Positions 36,403 through 45,888 of a DNA stretch of 64,000 nt are shown piece after piece. The notes beneath the pieces are model-generated. The model was given only the letters and a program-made list of their open reading frames with translations. It searched no databases and had not been told where the DNA came from. The first letter of the stretch is position 1; every line of letters starts with the position of its first letter. The position numbers and the translations under genes were made by a program. This DNA is from Methanosarcina barkeri str. Wiesmoor (GTDB taxonomy: Archaea; Halobacteriota; Methanosarcinia; Methanosarcinales; Methanosarcinaceae), in contig NZ_CP009526.1 of NCBI RefSeq assembly GCF_000969985.1, forward strand, positions 2,604,001 to 2,668,000. Direction: 5' to 3'.

Positions 36403-37311
36403 ATGACAATCAAATGTAAAAAATGCAATCATGAAGCCATCATTTTTCAGAAATATTCCGGGATGCACCTTTGCAAGAAACATTTTGTAGAAGATGTCGA
36501 AAGGAAAATCAAACTGACAATACGGAAAGAGTACAGTATCCGCAAAAACGATATGATAGCTGTTGCTCTAAGTGGAGGTAAGGACAGCTCGGTTGCCCTC
36601 TATATAGTGCACAAAATTCTGGGAAACAGGCCGGACATTGAAATCGTTGCAATTTCGGTGGACGAGGGAATAAACGGATACCGCCCACATTCCCTCGAAG
36701 TTGCAAAAAGCCTCACGAAGATGCTCGGGGTGAGGCATATCATAAAGTCCTTCAAAGAAGTACACGGAGTAACTATGGACGAACTGGCTGCAATGGACCG
36801 GGAAAAAGGTGCATGCAGCTACTGTGGCGTCCTCAGGAAGAACATTCTCAATAGAACCGCGCTTGAAATCGGGGCAACAAAACTCGTCACAGGGCATAAC
36901 CTGGATGATGAAGCTCAGACAATTCTTCTCAATCACTTAAGGGGAGATGTGGAGCGCATGGTTAGGCTTGCCCCGCCTGCAGCTATTGAAGGCCTGGTCT
37001 TGCGGGCAAAACCTCTGAGGAATATCCCTGAGAAAGAAGTGGCACTTTATGCCCTTGTAAATTCTCTCCCTGTGGACTTTAGCGAATGCCCCTATGCAGG
37101 AGAAGCTTTACGAGGGGAGATAAGGGAGCTTCTGAATAACTTTGAGGCAAAACATCCTGGAACCAAATATTCCCTGCTAAGAGGCTTTGACAAGCTTACA
37201 GGAGTACTTACTAAGGAAATGCCGCCCGCAAAAATCGGAAAGTGCAGGATTTGTGGGGAGACATGCACTGAAGATGTATGCCAGGCCTGCAAGTTGCTTG
37301 GTCGGACTTAA
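36403..37311 (+). CDS. NcsA/TtuA-type tRNA 2-thiouridine synthase
   Basis: A 302-residue TtcA/TtuA/NcsA-family enzyme that thiolates uridine in tRNA after adenylating it; sulfur comes from a ubiquitin-like protein or sulfide. Features: N-terminal zinc finger (CKKCNHEA, then CKKH), the PP-loop ATP site IAVALSGGKDSSVALY, the cysteine pair in GACSYCGVLRKN, GHNLDDEAQTILLNHLRGD, and a C-terminal zinc finger CRICGETCTEDVCQACK. The start at ATG 36403 has aaaagga just upstream; an in-frame TTG at 36382 is unlikely. Solitary; flanked by repeats on its 3' side. Exact tRNA position is not determined here. Confidence 0.9.
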   Translation: MTIKCKKCNHEAIIFQKYSGMHLCKKHFVEDVERKIKLTIRKEYSIRKNDMIAVALSGGKDSSVALYIVHKILGNRPDIEIVAISVDEGINGYRPHSLEVAKSLTKMLGVRHIIKSFKEVHGVTMDELAAMDREKGACSYCGVLRKNILNRTALEIGATKLVTGHNLDDEAQTILLNHLRGDVERMVRLAPPAAIEGLVLRAKPLRNIPEKEVALYALVNSLPVDFSECPYAGEALRGEIRELLNNFEAKHPGTKYSLLRGFDKLTGVLTKEMPPAKIGKCRICGETCTEDVCQACKLLGRT

Positions 37312-37488
37312 ATTCAGAATTAACCTTTCAATAGCCTTTCAGAATTAACCTTTCAATAGCCTTTCAGAATTAACCTTTCAGAAAGATCTTTCAGAATTAA
37401 CCTTTTAGAAATTATCCTTCAGAAAGATCTTTCAGAAAGATCTTCGAGAAACTTAACTTCTCGGAAAGACCTTTCAAAAACTAACTTT
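37312..37488. repeat. Irregular tandem repeat
   Basis: Units built from cagaattaacctttcaatag and ctttcagaaagat, repeated in mixed order from the ncsA stop to the next gene's stop. On the minus strand it could form the 3' tail of the following gene's transcript. No coding sense. Confidence 0.75.
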
Positions 37489-38394
37489 TCAGAAGCTATC
37501 CGGATAGGAGAGCAGATCTGAAGGGTCATAGAGTTTTCTTCCTTTTCTTGTCAGGTAGAGGCGTGTCCACAGGACAGTTGTGAGAGGTTGTAGAATCACA
37601 ATCGGAACCAGAGATATAATTGATGTAAACAGGATGTTTCCCGAGTCTACAAATTCGTTGACATAACCATTGATTATAGCCAATCCGATAGTGATTATCC
37701 AGATAATAACAACGTCCAGCTTATTATTCGTAAAGAAACGAAAACTTTCACTCAAAGCCTCAAGGGGTCCAAGCTCGTCGATCACGAGGGCATAGCTGCT
37801 GAGGGAAAGCACGACATTGAGAATTATTATATAAGCGATCCAGAGAATGACTCCTATACCGATTGACATCATACCGTTTACTGAGGCTTCCGGGTTTTGG
37901 ATAAACGTACTCAGGTTCCCTACTGCAAAGGTTCCGGGCACTATAAATATGATTCCTACAAGTAGGAGCAGGGTGGTTAGCAGGATTGTAAGGAAAAGCC
38001 TAAAGGTATTTTTTGAACTAGAAACCAGCATATCAAAGATACCGGTATCTCCTGTCTCAGAGGCTTTTTTTGCCATCCCTATTGCTCCTGCTGTAAAGAA
38101 GGACTGCACTAACAACGAAAACAGGAAAAACACGAGAATCAAAAATAAGGACAGCCCGAGGTTCTCAGAAAAACCGTTCCATAATATGGAAAAGATTTCC
38201 TTGTTGGAAAGGGTTGCAGGATCGATAATACTTCCTGTATTAGAGGTAAAAAACAAGATGCCCATCAAGCCAAAAAAAAGGACATAAATAATCATATTGA
38301 TAAGAAAATTAAGAATGAATGGGATACAGATATTTAAATTTCTAAACCAGCTGTAAAATCCTCTGTTAAGTATTGTTCCAAAATCTTCATACAT
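37489..38394 (-). CDS. Multi-pass membrane protein, glycerophosphoryl-diester/DUF7847-like
   Basis: About 301 residues with six likely transmembrane helices, including FLINMIIYVLFFGLMGILFF, LSLFLILVFFLFSLLVQSFF, FLTILLTTLLLLVGIIFIVP and LDVVIIWIITIGLAIINGYV. The C-terminal RLYLTRKGRKLYDP is basic and cytosolic. ATG at 38394 has ggaagg upstream; the longer frame to 38472 has no ribosome site. The fold class (a six-helix protein with GFxxLF-like inner segments resembling the DUF7847 family) is a tentative reading. Its function is unknown. Confidence 0.65.
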   Translation of the reverse strand: MYEDFGTILNRGFYSWFRNLNICIPFILNFLINMIIYVLFFGLMGILFFTSNTGSIIDPATLSNKEIFSILWNGFSENLGLSLFLILVFFLFSLLVQSFFTAGAIGMAKKASETGDTGIFDMLVSSSKNTFRLFLTILLTTLLLLVGIIFIVPGTFAVGNLSTFIQNPEASVNGMMSIGIGVILWIAYIIILNVVLSLSSYALVIDELGPLEALSESFRFFTNNKLDVVIIWIITIGLAIINGYVNEFVDSGNILFTSIISLVPIVILQPLTTVLWTRLYLTRKGRKLYDPSDLLSYPDSF

Positions 38395-38472
38395 ATGCCG
38401 TAACCTTCCAAGTATAAGAGCAGTGCTCCTGCATTTCTCTTGCAAACATATCCTAACAGATAGCAAAAGCAT

Positions 38473-38973
38473 AGCTGGTATGCAGGCTCACAGATACCAT
38501 TTTTGGATATATATGCAGAAGATAAATATATAATCTCTTATTTTCATACTAAGATACTACAGGCGAAAACCAGATGAAGGACAGGTGAAAGTCTGGTTAA
38601 TCTGTCTGTTAATTAATGAATTTTCCGCTAGAAAAGGGATTTATTTTGGAATCGGTACACTTGGATTTCATGCCGGCAATGTACCAATTTTTCTGTAAAA
38701 TCAGAATTCTCCCAACTCTCCTAACTCTTCCAAATCTTAGACTTGAACCCCCAAAAAATCAACGTGTGCCATCATTTCAAATTTCTTTTTAATCAACGGT
38801 TTTCTTGGTATGAAAGTACTTTCAAGTACTTTCATTATTTACTCATGTTTTACAAATTGATACCTTTCGTCTTTTTTTGAAGAGATTTAAGTTTATTCTA
38901 ATCCAACCTGCATCAGATCCTACAACTTATATATCAAAAATAATAAAACGTTATTAAATTGGAGATGTAGAAA
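38473..38973. other. Spacer with solo IS256 terminus
   Basis: No gene. A solo IS256-type end (ggcaatgtaccaatttttct) lies at 38674. The TATA-like acttatatat near 38922-38931 probably serves the next gene. Confidence 0.6.
38674..38712. mobile_element. Solo IS256-type terminus
   Basis: ggcaatgtaccaatttttct followed by gtaaaatcagaattc resembles 24794-24832 and the ends of 31258-32518, without transposase sequence. Confidence 0.55.
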
Positions 38974-40881
38974 ATGAAGAATCGATTTATTGCATTATTG
39001 TTATCAATTTTTATATTTATAACAGGATCTGGAATAAGTGCTGCAGCTGACATAGTAGTGCACAACGGTGAATCAATACAGTCAGCTGTGGACAATGCAA
39101 CGCACGGAGATACTATAATTGTAGAACCCGGTACTTATTATGAGAACGTTACTCTCCGTACATACGATCTGGTCATTATGTCCCAATCAGGCAATCCTGA
39201 AGACACGATAATTCAAGGGGATGGTTTTTACCTCACAGGTGATGCACAGGAGATAACTATTAAAGGTTTTACTCTAAAAGGTACTGACACTTCTTATGGA
39301 ATAAATCTCGGTCAGTTCTCTAACTGCATGATTGAAAATAATAAAATTCTGAATTATGGTACAGGTATTGACACAAATCTGTACTCTACTTTTACAATAA
39401 ATGACAATGAAATTTCAAATTGTAAATCAGGAGTTTTTGTTGGGGAATGTTATTTCAGTGCTATTGTCAAAAACAACAGGATTTCTAACTGTGAAACAGG
39501 AGTCGTTGTGGGAGATTCAGGAAATTCCCAAATTGAGAATAACACAATTACAGAAAATGATCAGGGTATATCCCTGATGTACGAAGGCCGCGCTGATATT
39601 GCTGGTAATACTATAAGTTTTAACAAGAAATGTGGGCTTTACGATAAAGCAGATGCTAGTAGCAAGATCTATAACAATTATTTCAATAACACAGTAAATG
39701 TAATTTTTGATGACTATTATGGTTACCCTAACGTCTGGAACATTACCAGAACAACAGGAAAAAATATTATAGGCGGCCCTTATATTGCAGGAAACTATTG
39801 GGCTAAACCTAATGGGACAGGCTTTTCTCAAATACATTACGATGTAGACGGAGACGGTATAGCAGAGGGGATAGCAAACCTTAGCGAAAGTGAGATCGAC
39901 TATGCAGCTCTTGCAACGTTGAATTCTTCAACGCCTGAGCAACCTCCGGCATCAACTAATTCAACAGTCACTCCTTCCGATAACGTAACAGAGACTCCTT
40001 CAGAGGAAATTGTAGATAATAATAGCAGCAATTCAGATAATAGTTCAGATAATAGTTCAGATAATAGTTCAGATAATAGTTCAGATAACAGTCCAGATAA
40101 TATTTCAGATAACAGCTCAGATAATAGTTCAGATGACAGTTCTGATAGCAATTCAGATGGCAGTTCTGGTGGAAGCAGCCACAGAAGCGGAAGTAGCGGT
40201 GGCGGTGGTGGTTCTCCTGAACCTCAAACCAACGTTCAAGTCAAGGAACTTTCACAGGCACAGGTTTTAAACGGAAAGCCTGTAATGTTTGATTTTCCAA
40301 ATAACGTAACCTGTGTTGTGTATGTCAGCTTTGATGCAAAGAAGACTGCAGGTAAGATTACAGCCATTGCCGAACAGCTTAAAGGAAAATCGACTCTGGT
40401 TTCAGAACTGAACTCGGGTGAGGTCTATAAGTACTTCAACCTCTGGGTTGGAAACTCAGGATTTGCTACCTCAAAGAATATTGAAAACCCTGAAGTATGT
40501 TTCAAGGTTGAAAAGTCCTGGCTGCAGGATAAGAAGATCGACCAGAATTCAATCACACTCAATAGCTACAGTGACAAAAAATGGTCACAACTACCAACAA
40601 CCCTGTTAAAAGAAGACAACCAATACCTGTATTTCACGGCACACCCCTCAGAATTCTCATTCTTTGCAATAACCGGAGCAACACCAGAGGGAGCCGGAAA
40701 TGAAACACAGGCTGAACCTAATGTTGAAAACCTCAGTAATAATACTGGAAACAATACTGGAAACGCAACAACAGGTGTTGAGCAACCTTCTGAGCAAGAA
40801 GAAAATAAAGGTATTCCGGGCTTTGAAATGATTTACGGAGTAATAGGGCTTACTGGAGTGTACCTGCGTAGAAGAAGGTGA
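38974..40881 (+). CDS. Surface beta-helix protein with Ser-Asp linker, PGF-pre-PGF domain and PGF-CTERM-like anchor
   Basis: A 635-residue cell-surface protein. Signal peptide residues 1-25 (FIALLLSIFIFITGSGISAA). A NosD/CASH-type beta-helix about 30-260 with repeats like NCMIENNKI and NSQIENNTIT. Then a low-complexity spacer about 330-410 built on SDNSSDNS, followed by SGGGGGSPEP. Then a PGF-pre-PGF-type domain about 423-570 (KPVMFDFPNNVTCVVYVSF, FFAITGAT at its end). The C-terminus GIPGFEMIYGVIGLTGVYLR fits a PGF-CTERM-like archaeosortase substrate (PGF, one helix, then RRRR). The Ser-Asp linker is encoded by 12-bp repeats (about 40036-40150) that probably vary in number. ATG 38974 has ggagatgtag upstream. 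A hairpin at 40975 may terminate it. Confidence 0.9.
   Translation: MKNRFIALLLSIFIFITGSGISAAADIVVHNGESIQSAVDNATHGDTIIVEPGTYYENVTLRTYDLVIMSQSGNPEDTIIQGDGFYLTGDAQEITIKGFTLKGTDTSYGINLGQFSNCMIENNKILNYGTGIDTNLYSTFTINDNEISNCKSGVFVGECYFSAIVKNNRISNCETGVVVGDSGNSQIENNTITENDQGISLMYEGRADIAGNTISFNKKCGLYDKADASSKIYNNYFNNTVNVIFDDYYGYPNVWNITRTTGKNIIGGPYIAGNYWAKPNGTGFSQIHYDVDGDGIAEGIANLSESEIDYAALATLNSSTPEQPPASTNSTVTPSDNVTETPSEEIVDNNSSNSDNSSDNSSDNSSDNSSDNSPDNISDNSSDNSSDDSSDSNSDGSSGGSSHRSGSSGGGGGSPEPQTNVQVKELSQAQVLNGKPVMFDFPNNVTCVVYVSFDAKKTAGKITAIAEQLKGKSTLVSELNSGEVYKYFNLWVGNSGFATSKNIENPEVCFKVEKSWLQDKKIDQNSITLNSYSDKKWSQLPTTLLKEDNQYLYFTAHPSEFSFFAITGATPEGAGNETQAEPNVENLSNNTGNNTGNATTGVEQPSEQEENKGIPGFEMIYGVIGLTGVYLRRRR
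40036..40150 (+). repeat. 12-bp in-gene repeat encoding the Ser-Asp-Asn-Ser linker
   Basis: The unit gatagttcagataatag-like tcagataatagt is repeated about nine times, in frame, inside the 38974-40881 gene. Confidence 0.85.
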
Positions 40882-40974
40882 TCATCTGGAGAGTTTCAAA
40901 GTTACTCTTGACAAGATTGAGTCTTGACAGGATTAAGTCTTGACGGAATTAAAGATGAAACTGCAGTACTACTT

Positions 40975-41016
40975 AAGGGGTGAGGAAATAATTTTAAAAA
41001 CACTCACCCCTTTTAC
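40975..41016 (+). terminator. Hairpin plus T-run after the 38974 gene
   Basis: aaggggtgag (40975-40984) pairs with ctcacccctt (41003-41012) and is followed by a T-run. It lies about 95 bp after the stop codon. Short tcttgac direct repeats precede it (40905-40945). Confidence 0.6.
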
Positions 41017-41123
41017 TGCCTCCTGAAAGCAGAGAAGGAAATATTCTGATTACCATTGCCAAAGCTGTAGAAGAAACAGAAGACACGAGAAAAAAGGTTA
41101 TTAAGCGAAATGCAGGTGAGGAT

Positions 41124-41633
41124 ATGAAAAAGCTGGAAAATTACGAGTGTTCCCACGTTTCTGAAAAATCTGCTGCTTGCGACGACAGCGAAGAAGTCCT
41201 GGTCATAGGCCACTGCCTTCTCAACCCCCTTGCAAGAGTAAAAGGAGTAAAACCAGCCCGGCCTATTGATACGCGGGGCGCGAACGTTATCCAGCTCCCC
41301 TGCCCGGAAGCCATGTTTTTTGGAATGAGACGCCGGGAAATTACTAAAGACCAGCTTGACCATCCTGCATACCGACGTTTTTGCAGAGAAATCTTTACCC
41401 ATTTTGCAGACCTGCTTGAAGACCTCGCAGCCAGTGGCGTAAAAATCAAAATTCTCGGCGTCCCGAAAAGTCCTTCATGCGGCGTGGAAATAACCAGCAT
41501 TGGCGGAGAGCCGGGCAAGGTGAAAGAATTCCACCACAGGCATGCGCCGGGACCTGGGGTGTTTATGGAAGAGATTATAAAAGAGCTTAAAAAGAGGAAT
41601 GTAAGGTTTGAGATAGAGGATGCGGGAAAATAA
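41124..41633 (+). CDS. TudS-related (CD3072-like) putative desulfidase
   Basis: A 169-residue protein of the DUF523/TudS superfamily; such proteins use an oxygen-sensitive iron-sulfur cluster to remove sulfur from thiouracil-type compounds. The three conserved cysteine places are seen: IGHCLLNPLARVKG, QLPCPEAMFFGMRR and PKSPSCGVEITS, spaced as in CD3072-like members. The C-terminus has PGPGVFMEEIIKELKKRN. ATG 41124 has aggtgagg upstream. An extra N-terminal piece (about 20 residues, Cys at 9 and 19) is not part of the core. Its substrate is not known. Confidence 0.8.
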   Translation: MKKLENYECSHVSEKSAACDDSEEVLVIGHCLLNPLARVKGVKPARPIDTRGANVIQLPCPEAMFFGMRRREITKDQLDHPAYRRFCREIFTHFADLLEDLAASGVKIKILGVPKSPSCGVEITSIGGEPGKVKEFHHRHAPGPGVFMEEIIKELKKRNVRFEIEDAGK

Positions 41634-41842
41634 GAAAAGATTTTTGAGTATTTAAGGATTTATACGTTTTTGTTGAAATTGAACCCTAATTCCCTCATGT
41701 TAGGTTACAACACGATTTTTTTAGCAATTTTGTGTTGTTTCTGTTACTCTAACAACTTAAAATTGTTATATACAGCATTCTATTAAATGTTAAAAATATA
41801 TAAAAAGAATATTTATCGTTAGTTAATCTATATCTTTGTGTC

Positions 41843-41941
41843 TCATACTGCTTTCGAGGCCCGTTCCTGTTTCATAATGCTCAGAGCAAACGCAGCTGCA
41901 ATGAGAGCCGGTATCAAATGTTCCACTATCTCTTGCTCCAT
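41843..41941 (-). CDS. Possible 32-residue single-helix membrane peptide
   Basis: Minus strand: an acidic start (MEQEIVEHL), a hydrophobic helix (IPALIAAAFALSIM), then a basic tail (KQERASKAV). A TATA-like ttttaaataaatg lies about 40 bases upstream. There is no strong ribosome site. Its size and composition resemble the small peptide at 54981-55076, but no family is recognised. Confidence 0.35.
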   Translation of the reverse strand: MEQEIVEHLIPALIAAAFALSIMKQERASKAV

Positions 41942-42038
41942 CTTTATCTGCTTGTTGTTTTTCGTCTTCTGCACAATGGCAACCACAAGTCATTTATTTA
42001 AAATGCAGCAGCCATTTGGGAAAATACTTTTTCTGAAG

Positions 42039-42607
42039 TCAGAGTATGAAGTCAGAGTATATAGGTATTTGATGCAAAATTGTGAAAATCTTGTCGAATG
42101 TATTTGTCTCTAAAGTTGTCATACATTTGGTACCATCCTCAACATAATGAATCCATTTTTGCTTAGGACTTTCCGTACATCTGTTCTTTGGAGGATGTAA
42201 TTCTAAGCCTCTTGGGACCTCCATTAAATTTGCTTGAGCTCTTATGTTTTTTGGCAACCAGAGTTCTTTATTCCATAACTCCTCTAATTTATTAGTCCAT
42301 TTATTCAATGGTACAACCGTATTCAATCCCATTCTATTATCATGCAATTCTAATGGATAAGTATCAAGCAAAATTTTCAGCCCTTTGATTGCAGAGCAGT
42401 AGCTACCTTTTGTCTTCAAAAAAATAACATTTTTCTTGATATCGTTTTTTGAGAATTATTCGAAAAATTTGCAGTTGTTACCTCAACTGATGCTTCTGGA
42501 TATGGATACTGATAATTTTCAATGAAGGCAAAAAGTCGAAAACTATGAGATATTTCAAAAACACATTTTTGAGCAACCAAGGCAGTTTTCAGAAAAAACG
42601 ATAGCAA
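42039..42607 (-). pseudogene. Unassigned broken gene (two frames)
   Basis: Upstream frame 42607-42416 ends ENYQYPYPEASVEVTTANFS and stops in KMLFF; the downstream frame 42419-42039 continues KTKGSYCSAIKGLKILLDTY then MGLNTVVPLNKWTNKLEELW. The junction is a run of T/A at 42416-42424, suggesting a one-base slip. Family not recognised; the neighbouring IS1634-like end (42634-42649) suggests mobile DNA, but I do not call it a transposase. Confidence 0.4.
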
Positions 42608-42633
42608 GAATAATTATGAAAATTGAGAGGACA

Positions 42634-42649
42634 TCTGCGGAAAGTGGGT
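42634..42649. mobile_element. Solo IS1634/MITE right end
   Basis: tctgcggaaagtgggtt matches the right terminus of the MITE at 20691-20931 (ctgcggaaagtggg). No partner end is evident nearby. Confidence 0.5.
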
Positions 42650-42689
42650 TTAATGAAATGTGAAATAAAGGAAAAGAAAAGGGGAAAGG

Positions 42690-42765
42690 TAAACGGAGAA
42701 GAAGAAACAGAAACGGAAAACAGAAACGGAAAAACAGAAACGGAAAAACAGAGAAGGGAGAGTGA
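42690..42765. repeat. 12-13-bp purine-rich tandem repeat
   Basis: cagaaacggaaaa repeated about four times in a G/A-rich tract continuing to 43010. No gene. Confidence 0.75.
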
Positions 42766-43179
42766 GGTCCATAAAACAAAGAAAAAGAGGCGTTAAATGA
42801 GTCAGTAGCAACTTGATAGAGAAAGTAACAAAAAGGAACAAGCTTGGAGAGGAAGTAATGGAAAACAGGGACTGTCGGAAGAACCTGAACAGGAACAGCT
42901 TGAGAGAGGGAATGATGGAATGTCAGAGCAGCCAAGGGATGTTGAAGAAGAACAACCTGAGATGGAGAGTAACAAAAAAGAGGAGCAGCCTCGAAGAGAG
43001 AGGGGCTAAGGATAGATAACCATAAAAAGCATAGACCGAAGTTAAAAGCAGAATCAAAACTATTCGACAGATATCAAAGGCTGGACTACAGTTAGAAACG
43101 AATTGAAGTGAGAGATAAAAATAGTATAGAGAGGGATTTTCTCTCACTTCTTTTTGTTTCTGATATCCGGAACCGGAAT

Positions 43180-43320
43180 GAGGAATGGCGAACCTCGTTT
43201 TCGGTTCCCTTGAAACCTCTCCGAACTAAAGCTTGAGGAATGGCAAAAAACCTCAGTAGCTTTTTTATTCAGGCGGGGTTTCGGATTTGTGGAGGGCAGG
43301 GCTGAGGAATGGCGAACCTC
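43180..43320. other. Three repeated GAGG-CCTC hairpins
   Basis: gaggaatggcgaacctc at 43180-43196, a variant gaggaatggcaaaaaacctc at 43235-43254, and gaggaatggcgaacctc at 43304-43320. Each has a 4-5-bp stem (tgagg/cctca) enclosing aatggc. Spacing is 55 and 69 bp. No coding sense; possible structured RNA or protein-binding repeat. Confidence 0.5.
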
Positions 43321-43582
43321 ATTTACCTTGCTCTACTTTTCGCTAAATGCTACTCATGAACCCCATTCAATATTAGCATTTAGAACTACATGATATAGAA
43401 TATCAATCACATATAAAACATAAGTGGAAATGATTTTTCCTTTTCTTTGATGTAATAAAGAACACTCAAAATTTTCAAGCGGCTTATCTCTTGATTGGAC
43501 TAAAATTACTCATATCAGCAAATATTTATTAAAAACTTCACGACTTAACCACAAAGAATTTATACCATAAATTTTAAACTTA

Positions 43583-43872
43583 CTATAGTAAATTCTGCAG
43601 CCTGTTCAAACTAATTTTCTTACTACATTTTTTACTACTTTCTATTATATTTCGTTCTCTGTGTGAGCTCATTTCAGAACCAATTTTATTCTTAAATTTA
43701 AAAGTCTTAATTAAGATATCAGTTGTTAATAAAATTTTTACTGTCTCATGATCAAGGCCGTTCCCTTTATCATAATCTATTCTCAGCAGAGTGTCCTTAC
43801 ATATCTGCAAGATTTCTCGCCTTAAGTTCCAACTACTCAGTCTATGGGCAAGGTGACCGGCATCTAAATGGC
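43583..43872 (-). pseudogene. Unassigned open frame, likely gene remnant
   Basis: The open minus-strand frame reads DAGHLAHRLSSWNLRREILQ then DHETVKILLTTDILIKTFK, protein-like and open back to about 43872, but the only starts are weak (TTG at 43810). Not recognised. Rest of the 42650-44208 gap: purine-rich tract, the GAGG hairpins, and AT-rich DNA with the promoter of the next gene. Confidence 0.3.
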
Positions 43873-44208
43873 CTTTTTTAGATTAAGTAGAAATATCTAT
43901 AACTTAGGTTTACATGAAAACCAGTCACAGATTAATTTCAATATGTATAGGCTGGTTTCAATATAAGAATAGTAGTCTAAGCAGTCGAAAGTGGTAAGAT
44001 ATATAAGAGTAATATAATAAATAATGGTGTATAATTAGTAATTATTAGTCTCAACTTAAGTAAAGATACACAATGTTAATTTCTCGGACTCAGCTTATAC
44101 CACTAATTTTCAATCTGACGGTTTGAATCTTGAAAAGCTTGATAAATCAGAAAATAGGGTCAAAATGAAATAGGGTCAAAAATTCTGGAGTAAGGGGGCA
44201 AATTTAGC

Positions 44209-45330
44209 GTGCCTGATACATCGGATATATTGATTTTCTGGGCTGTAGTTATGTTACGCTTCTTTATACCACTCGCTATTCCCAGATATCCTCTTCCGGC
44301 AGTAATCGCTTCTATGGTTCTTGATACCGTAGACCAGACAATTTTCCAGCAGTTTACGAGCCTGCCTCTTGAAGGATACCAGGGTTATGATAAGGCGCTG
44401 GACATCTATTACCTGGCTATCACATACCTTTCAACACTTAGAAACTGGTCGAACCTTTTTGCCTTTAAGGTGAGCCGTTTCCTTTTTTATTACAGGATTG
44501 TAGGAGTGACCCTGTTCGAACTAACACACCTGCGTCCATTATTGCTTATTTTTCCCAACACTTTTGAGTATTTCTTCGATTTCTATGAAGGAGTCCGCCT
44601 GAAATGGAACCCGTCAGTGCTTACGAAAAAGAAATTAATTACGGCTACAGCTCTGATCTGGGTCTTCATAAAACTGCCACAGGAATACTGGATACATATC
44701 GCCAAACTGGACACAACTGACTGGATAAGAGCCAATCCTGCAAATGCCCTCATTCTGATTGCCTGGGCTCTCTTCCTGCTCGGCATGGCCTGGGCTCTGC
44801 TTCGAGACCTGCCTCCAATGAAACCTGGATTCTCAATTGCAGCCGATCCTCTACCTGCTGCTCCAGAGGGTTTTTCCAGGCAAGGAAGTGGAACTAATTT
44901 TCCGTTACTTAATTCTGCAGAACGTTTCTTCAATAACGCGCTTGTCGAAAAAATAGTTCTGGTATCCCTCCTGAGCATAATTTTTGCCCAGGTTCTTCCC
45001 GAGGTACGGTCAACCAGCCTTCAGCTAGCGATAGGCATAGCCATCATTATAATAATAAATACGGCACTGAGCCACTGGCTTGCAAAGCGTGGGAATCACT
45101 GGAGGTCTATAATCCGGGAATTCATAGTAATGACCATGGTGAACTTCGGAATTGTACTTGCATTCGATTTCCTGCTACCCAAGTATGGTGGTTCGACCAA
45201 CCTTTTTAACATGCTCTTTTTTGTCCTACTCCTGACACTGAACGTAACGCTCTATGACAGGTATCATGTGGTGCATATAAGGTATAATGTCGATGGAGGA
45301 AATTCTGGCAGAGAAGGGAAAAAAGAGTGA
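44209..45330 (+). CDS. Conserved multi-pass membrane protein of unknown function
   Basis: A 373-residue protein with roughly eight membrane helices: IFWAVVMLRFFIPLAIPRYP, RIVGVTLFELTHLRPLLLIF, LITATALIWVFIKLPQEYWI, ALILIAWALFLLGMAWALL, IVLVSLLSIIFAQVL, LAIGIAIIIIINTALSHWL, FIVMTMVNFGIVLAFDFLLP and LFNMLFFVLLLTLNVTLYDR. A hydrophilic loop of about 40 residues (PAAPEGFSRQ) divides the two halves. It starts with GTG at 44209, eleven bases after ggagtaaggggg. Family not recognised; no conserved catalytic motif seen. Confidence 0.7.
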   Translation: MPDTSDILIFWAVVMLRFFIPLAIPRYPLPAVIASMVLDTVDQTIFQQFTSLPLEGYQGYDKALDIYYLAITYLSTLRNWSNLFAFKVSRFLFYYRIVGVTLFELTHLRPLLLIFPNTFEYFFDFYEGVRLKWNPSVLTKKKLITATALIWVFIKLPQEYWIHIAKLDTTDWIRANPANALILIAWALFLLGMAWALLRDLPPMKPGFSIAADPLPAAPEGFSRQGSGTNFPLLNSAERFFNNALVEKIVLVSLLSIIFAQVLPEVRSTSLQLAIGIAIIIIINTALSHWLAKRGNHWRSIIREFIVMTMVNFGIVLAFDFLLPKYGGSTNLFNMLFFVLLLTLNVTLYDRYHVVHIRYNVDGGNSGREGKKE

Positions 45331-45511
45331 CTTATTCATGAAACCAATGTATAAAATTTTTTATTTAGACACGAAAGGATAATTTGGCTTTGGCTTTTAT
45401 TTATAGCTGCAGGGAATCGGTTGAATGATTAAGCATGTATCAAACATGTTCTAAAAAAAGCAAGTATGAGAAAAACTGCAAAGAACGACTCTGAATTAAA
45501 ACATAACCTCT

Positions 45512-45592
45512 TATTTACTTTCATTTACTTTTATTTACTTTTATTTACTTTTATTTACTTTTATTTACTTTTATTTACTTTTATTTACTCTC
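45512..45592. repeat. 10-bp tandem repeat (ttatttactt), about 8 copies
   Basis: The repeat covers the 3' end of the Nudix gene, supplying its last codons and stop (NKSK then TAA), so repeat-number change would alter the C-terminus. Confidence 0.9.
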
Positions 45593-45888
45593 CTTTTTTT
45601 CAGCCCATAATAAATATCCAGTAATTTGAGCGTGTTTTCAGAAACCTGCACCTTCATTTCCTTGCCCGGCTTGAAAAACGCAAAATGGTGGATTTCACTT
45701 CTCGGTTCTGGCACACCTTTAGCCTTAATCTTGAAGACCTTGGACGCATGAAATTTGAAAAGGTATCTTACGTCGTATGCCCGAAGCCCTGTTTCTTCCC
45801 GAAGTTCTCGGATTGCGGCTTCGATGCTAACCTCCCCTTTCTTCGGTCTTCCTCCGGGGAGCCTGTAGTAAGAGCCTGAACTGCTCAC
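45571..45888 (-). CDS. Nudix hydrolase, start uncertain
   Basis: A Nudix box is clear: GRPKKGEVSIEAAIRELREE-TGL (G-x5-E-x7-RE-x2-EE-x-G-type), with a preceding SGSYYRLPG. Nudix enzymes cleave nucleoside diphosphates linked to other groups. From the GTG at 45888 it is 105 residues, short for the family. The same frame stays open upstream to about 46030 with convincing Nudix N-terminal sequence (SAYDNRRGSVIFETDEGILL) but no ATG, GTG or TTG, only ATA codons. The gene may start at a non-standard codon or have lost its start. Its 3' end is in the decamer repeat. Confidence 0.75.
   Translation of the reverse strand: MSSSGSYYRLPGGRPKKGEVSIEAAIRELREETGLRAYDVRYLFKFHASKVFKIKAKGVPEPRSEIHHFAFFKPGKEMKVQVSENTLKLLDIYYGLKKRRVNKSK

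Noticed and set aside
39900-40151. Minus-strand open frame in the Ser-Asp linker
   Set aside because: It is the complement of the 12-bp repeats in the 38974-40881 gene.
41838-42113. Plus-strand open frame with hydrophobic stretch
   Set aside because: It opposes the minus-strand 32-residue candidate and the broken gene at 42039; the hydrophobicity follows from T-rich complement.
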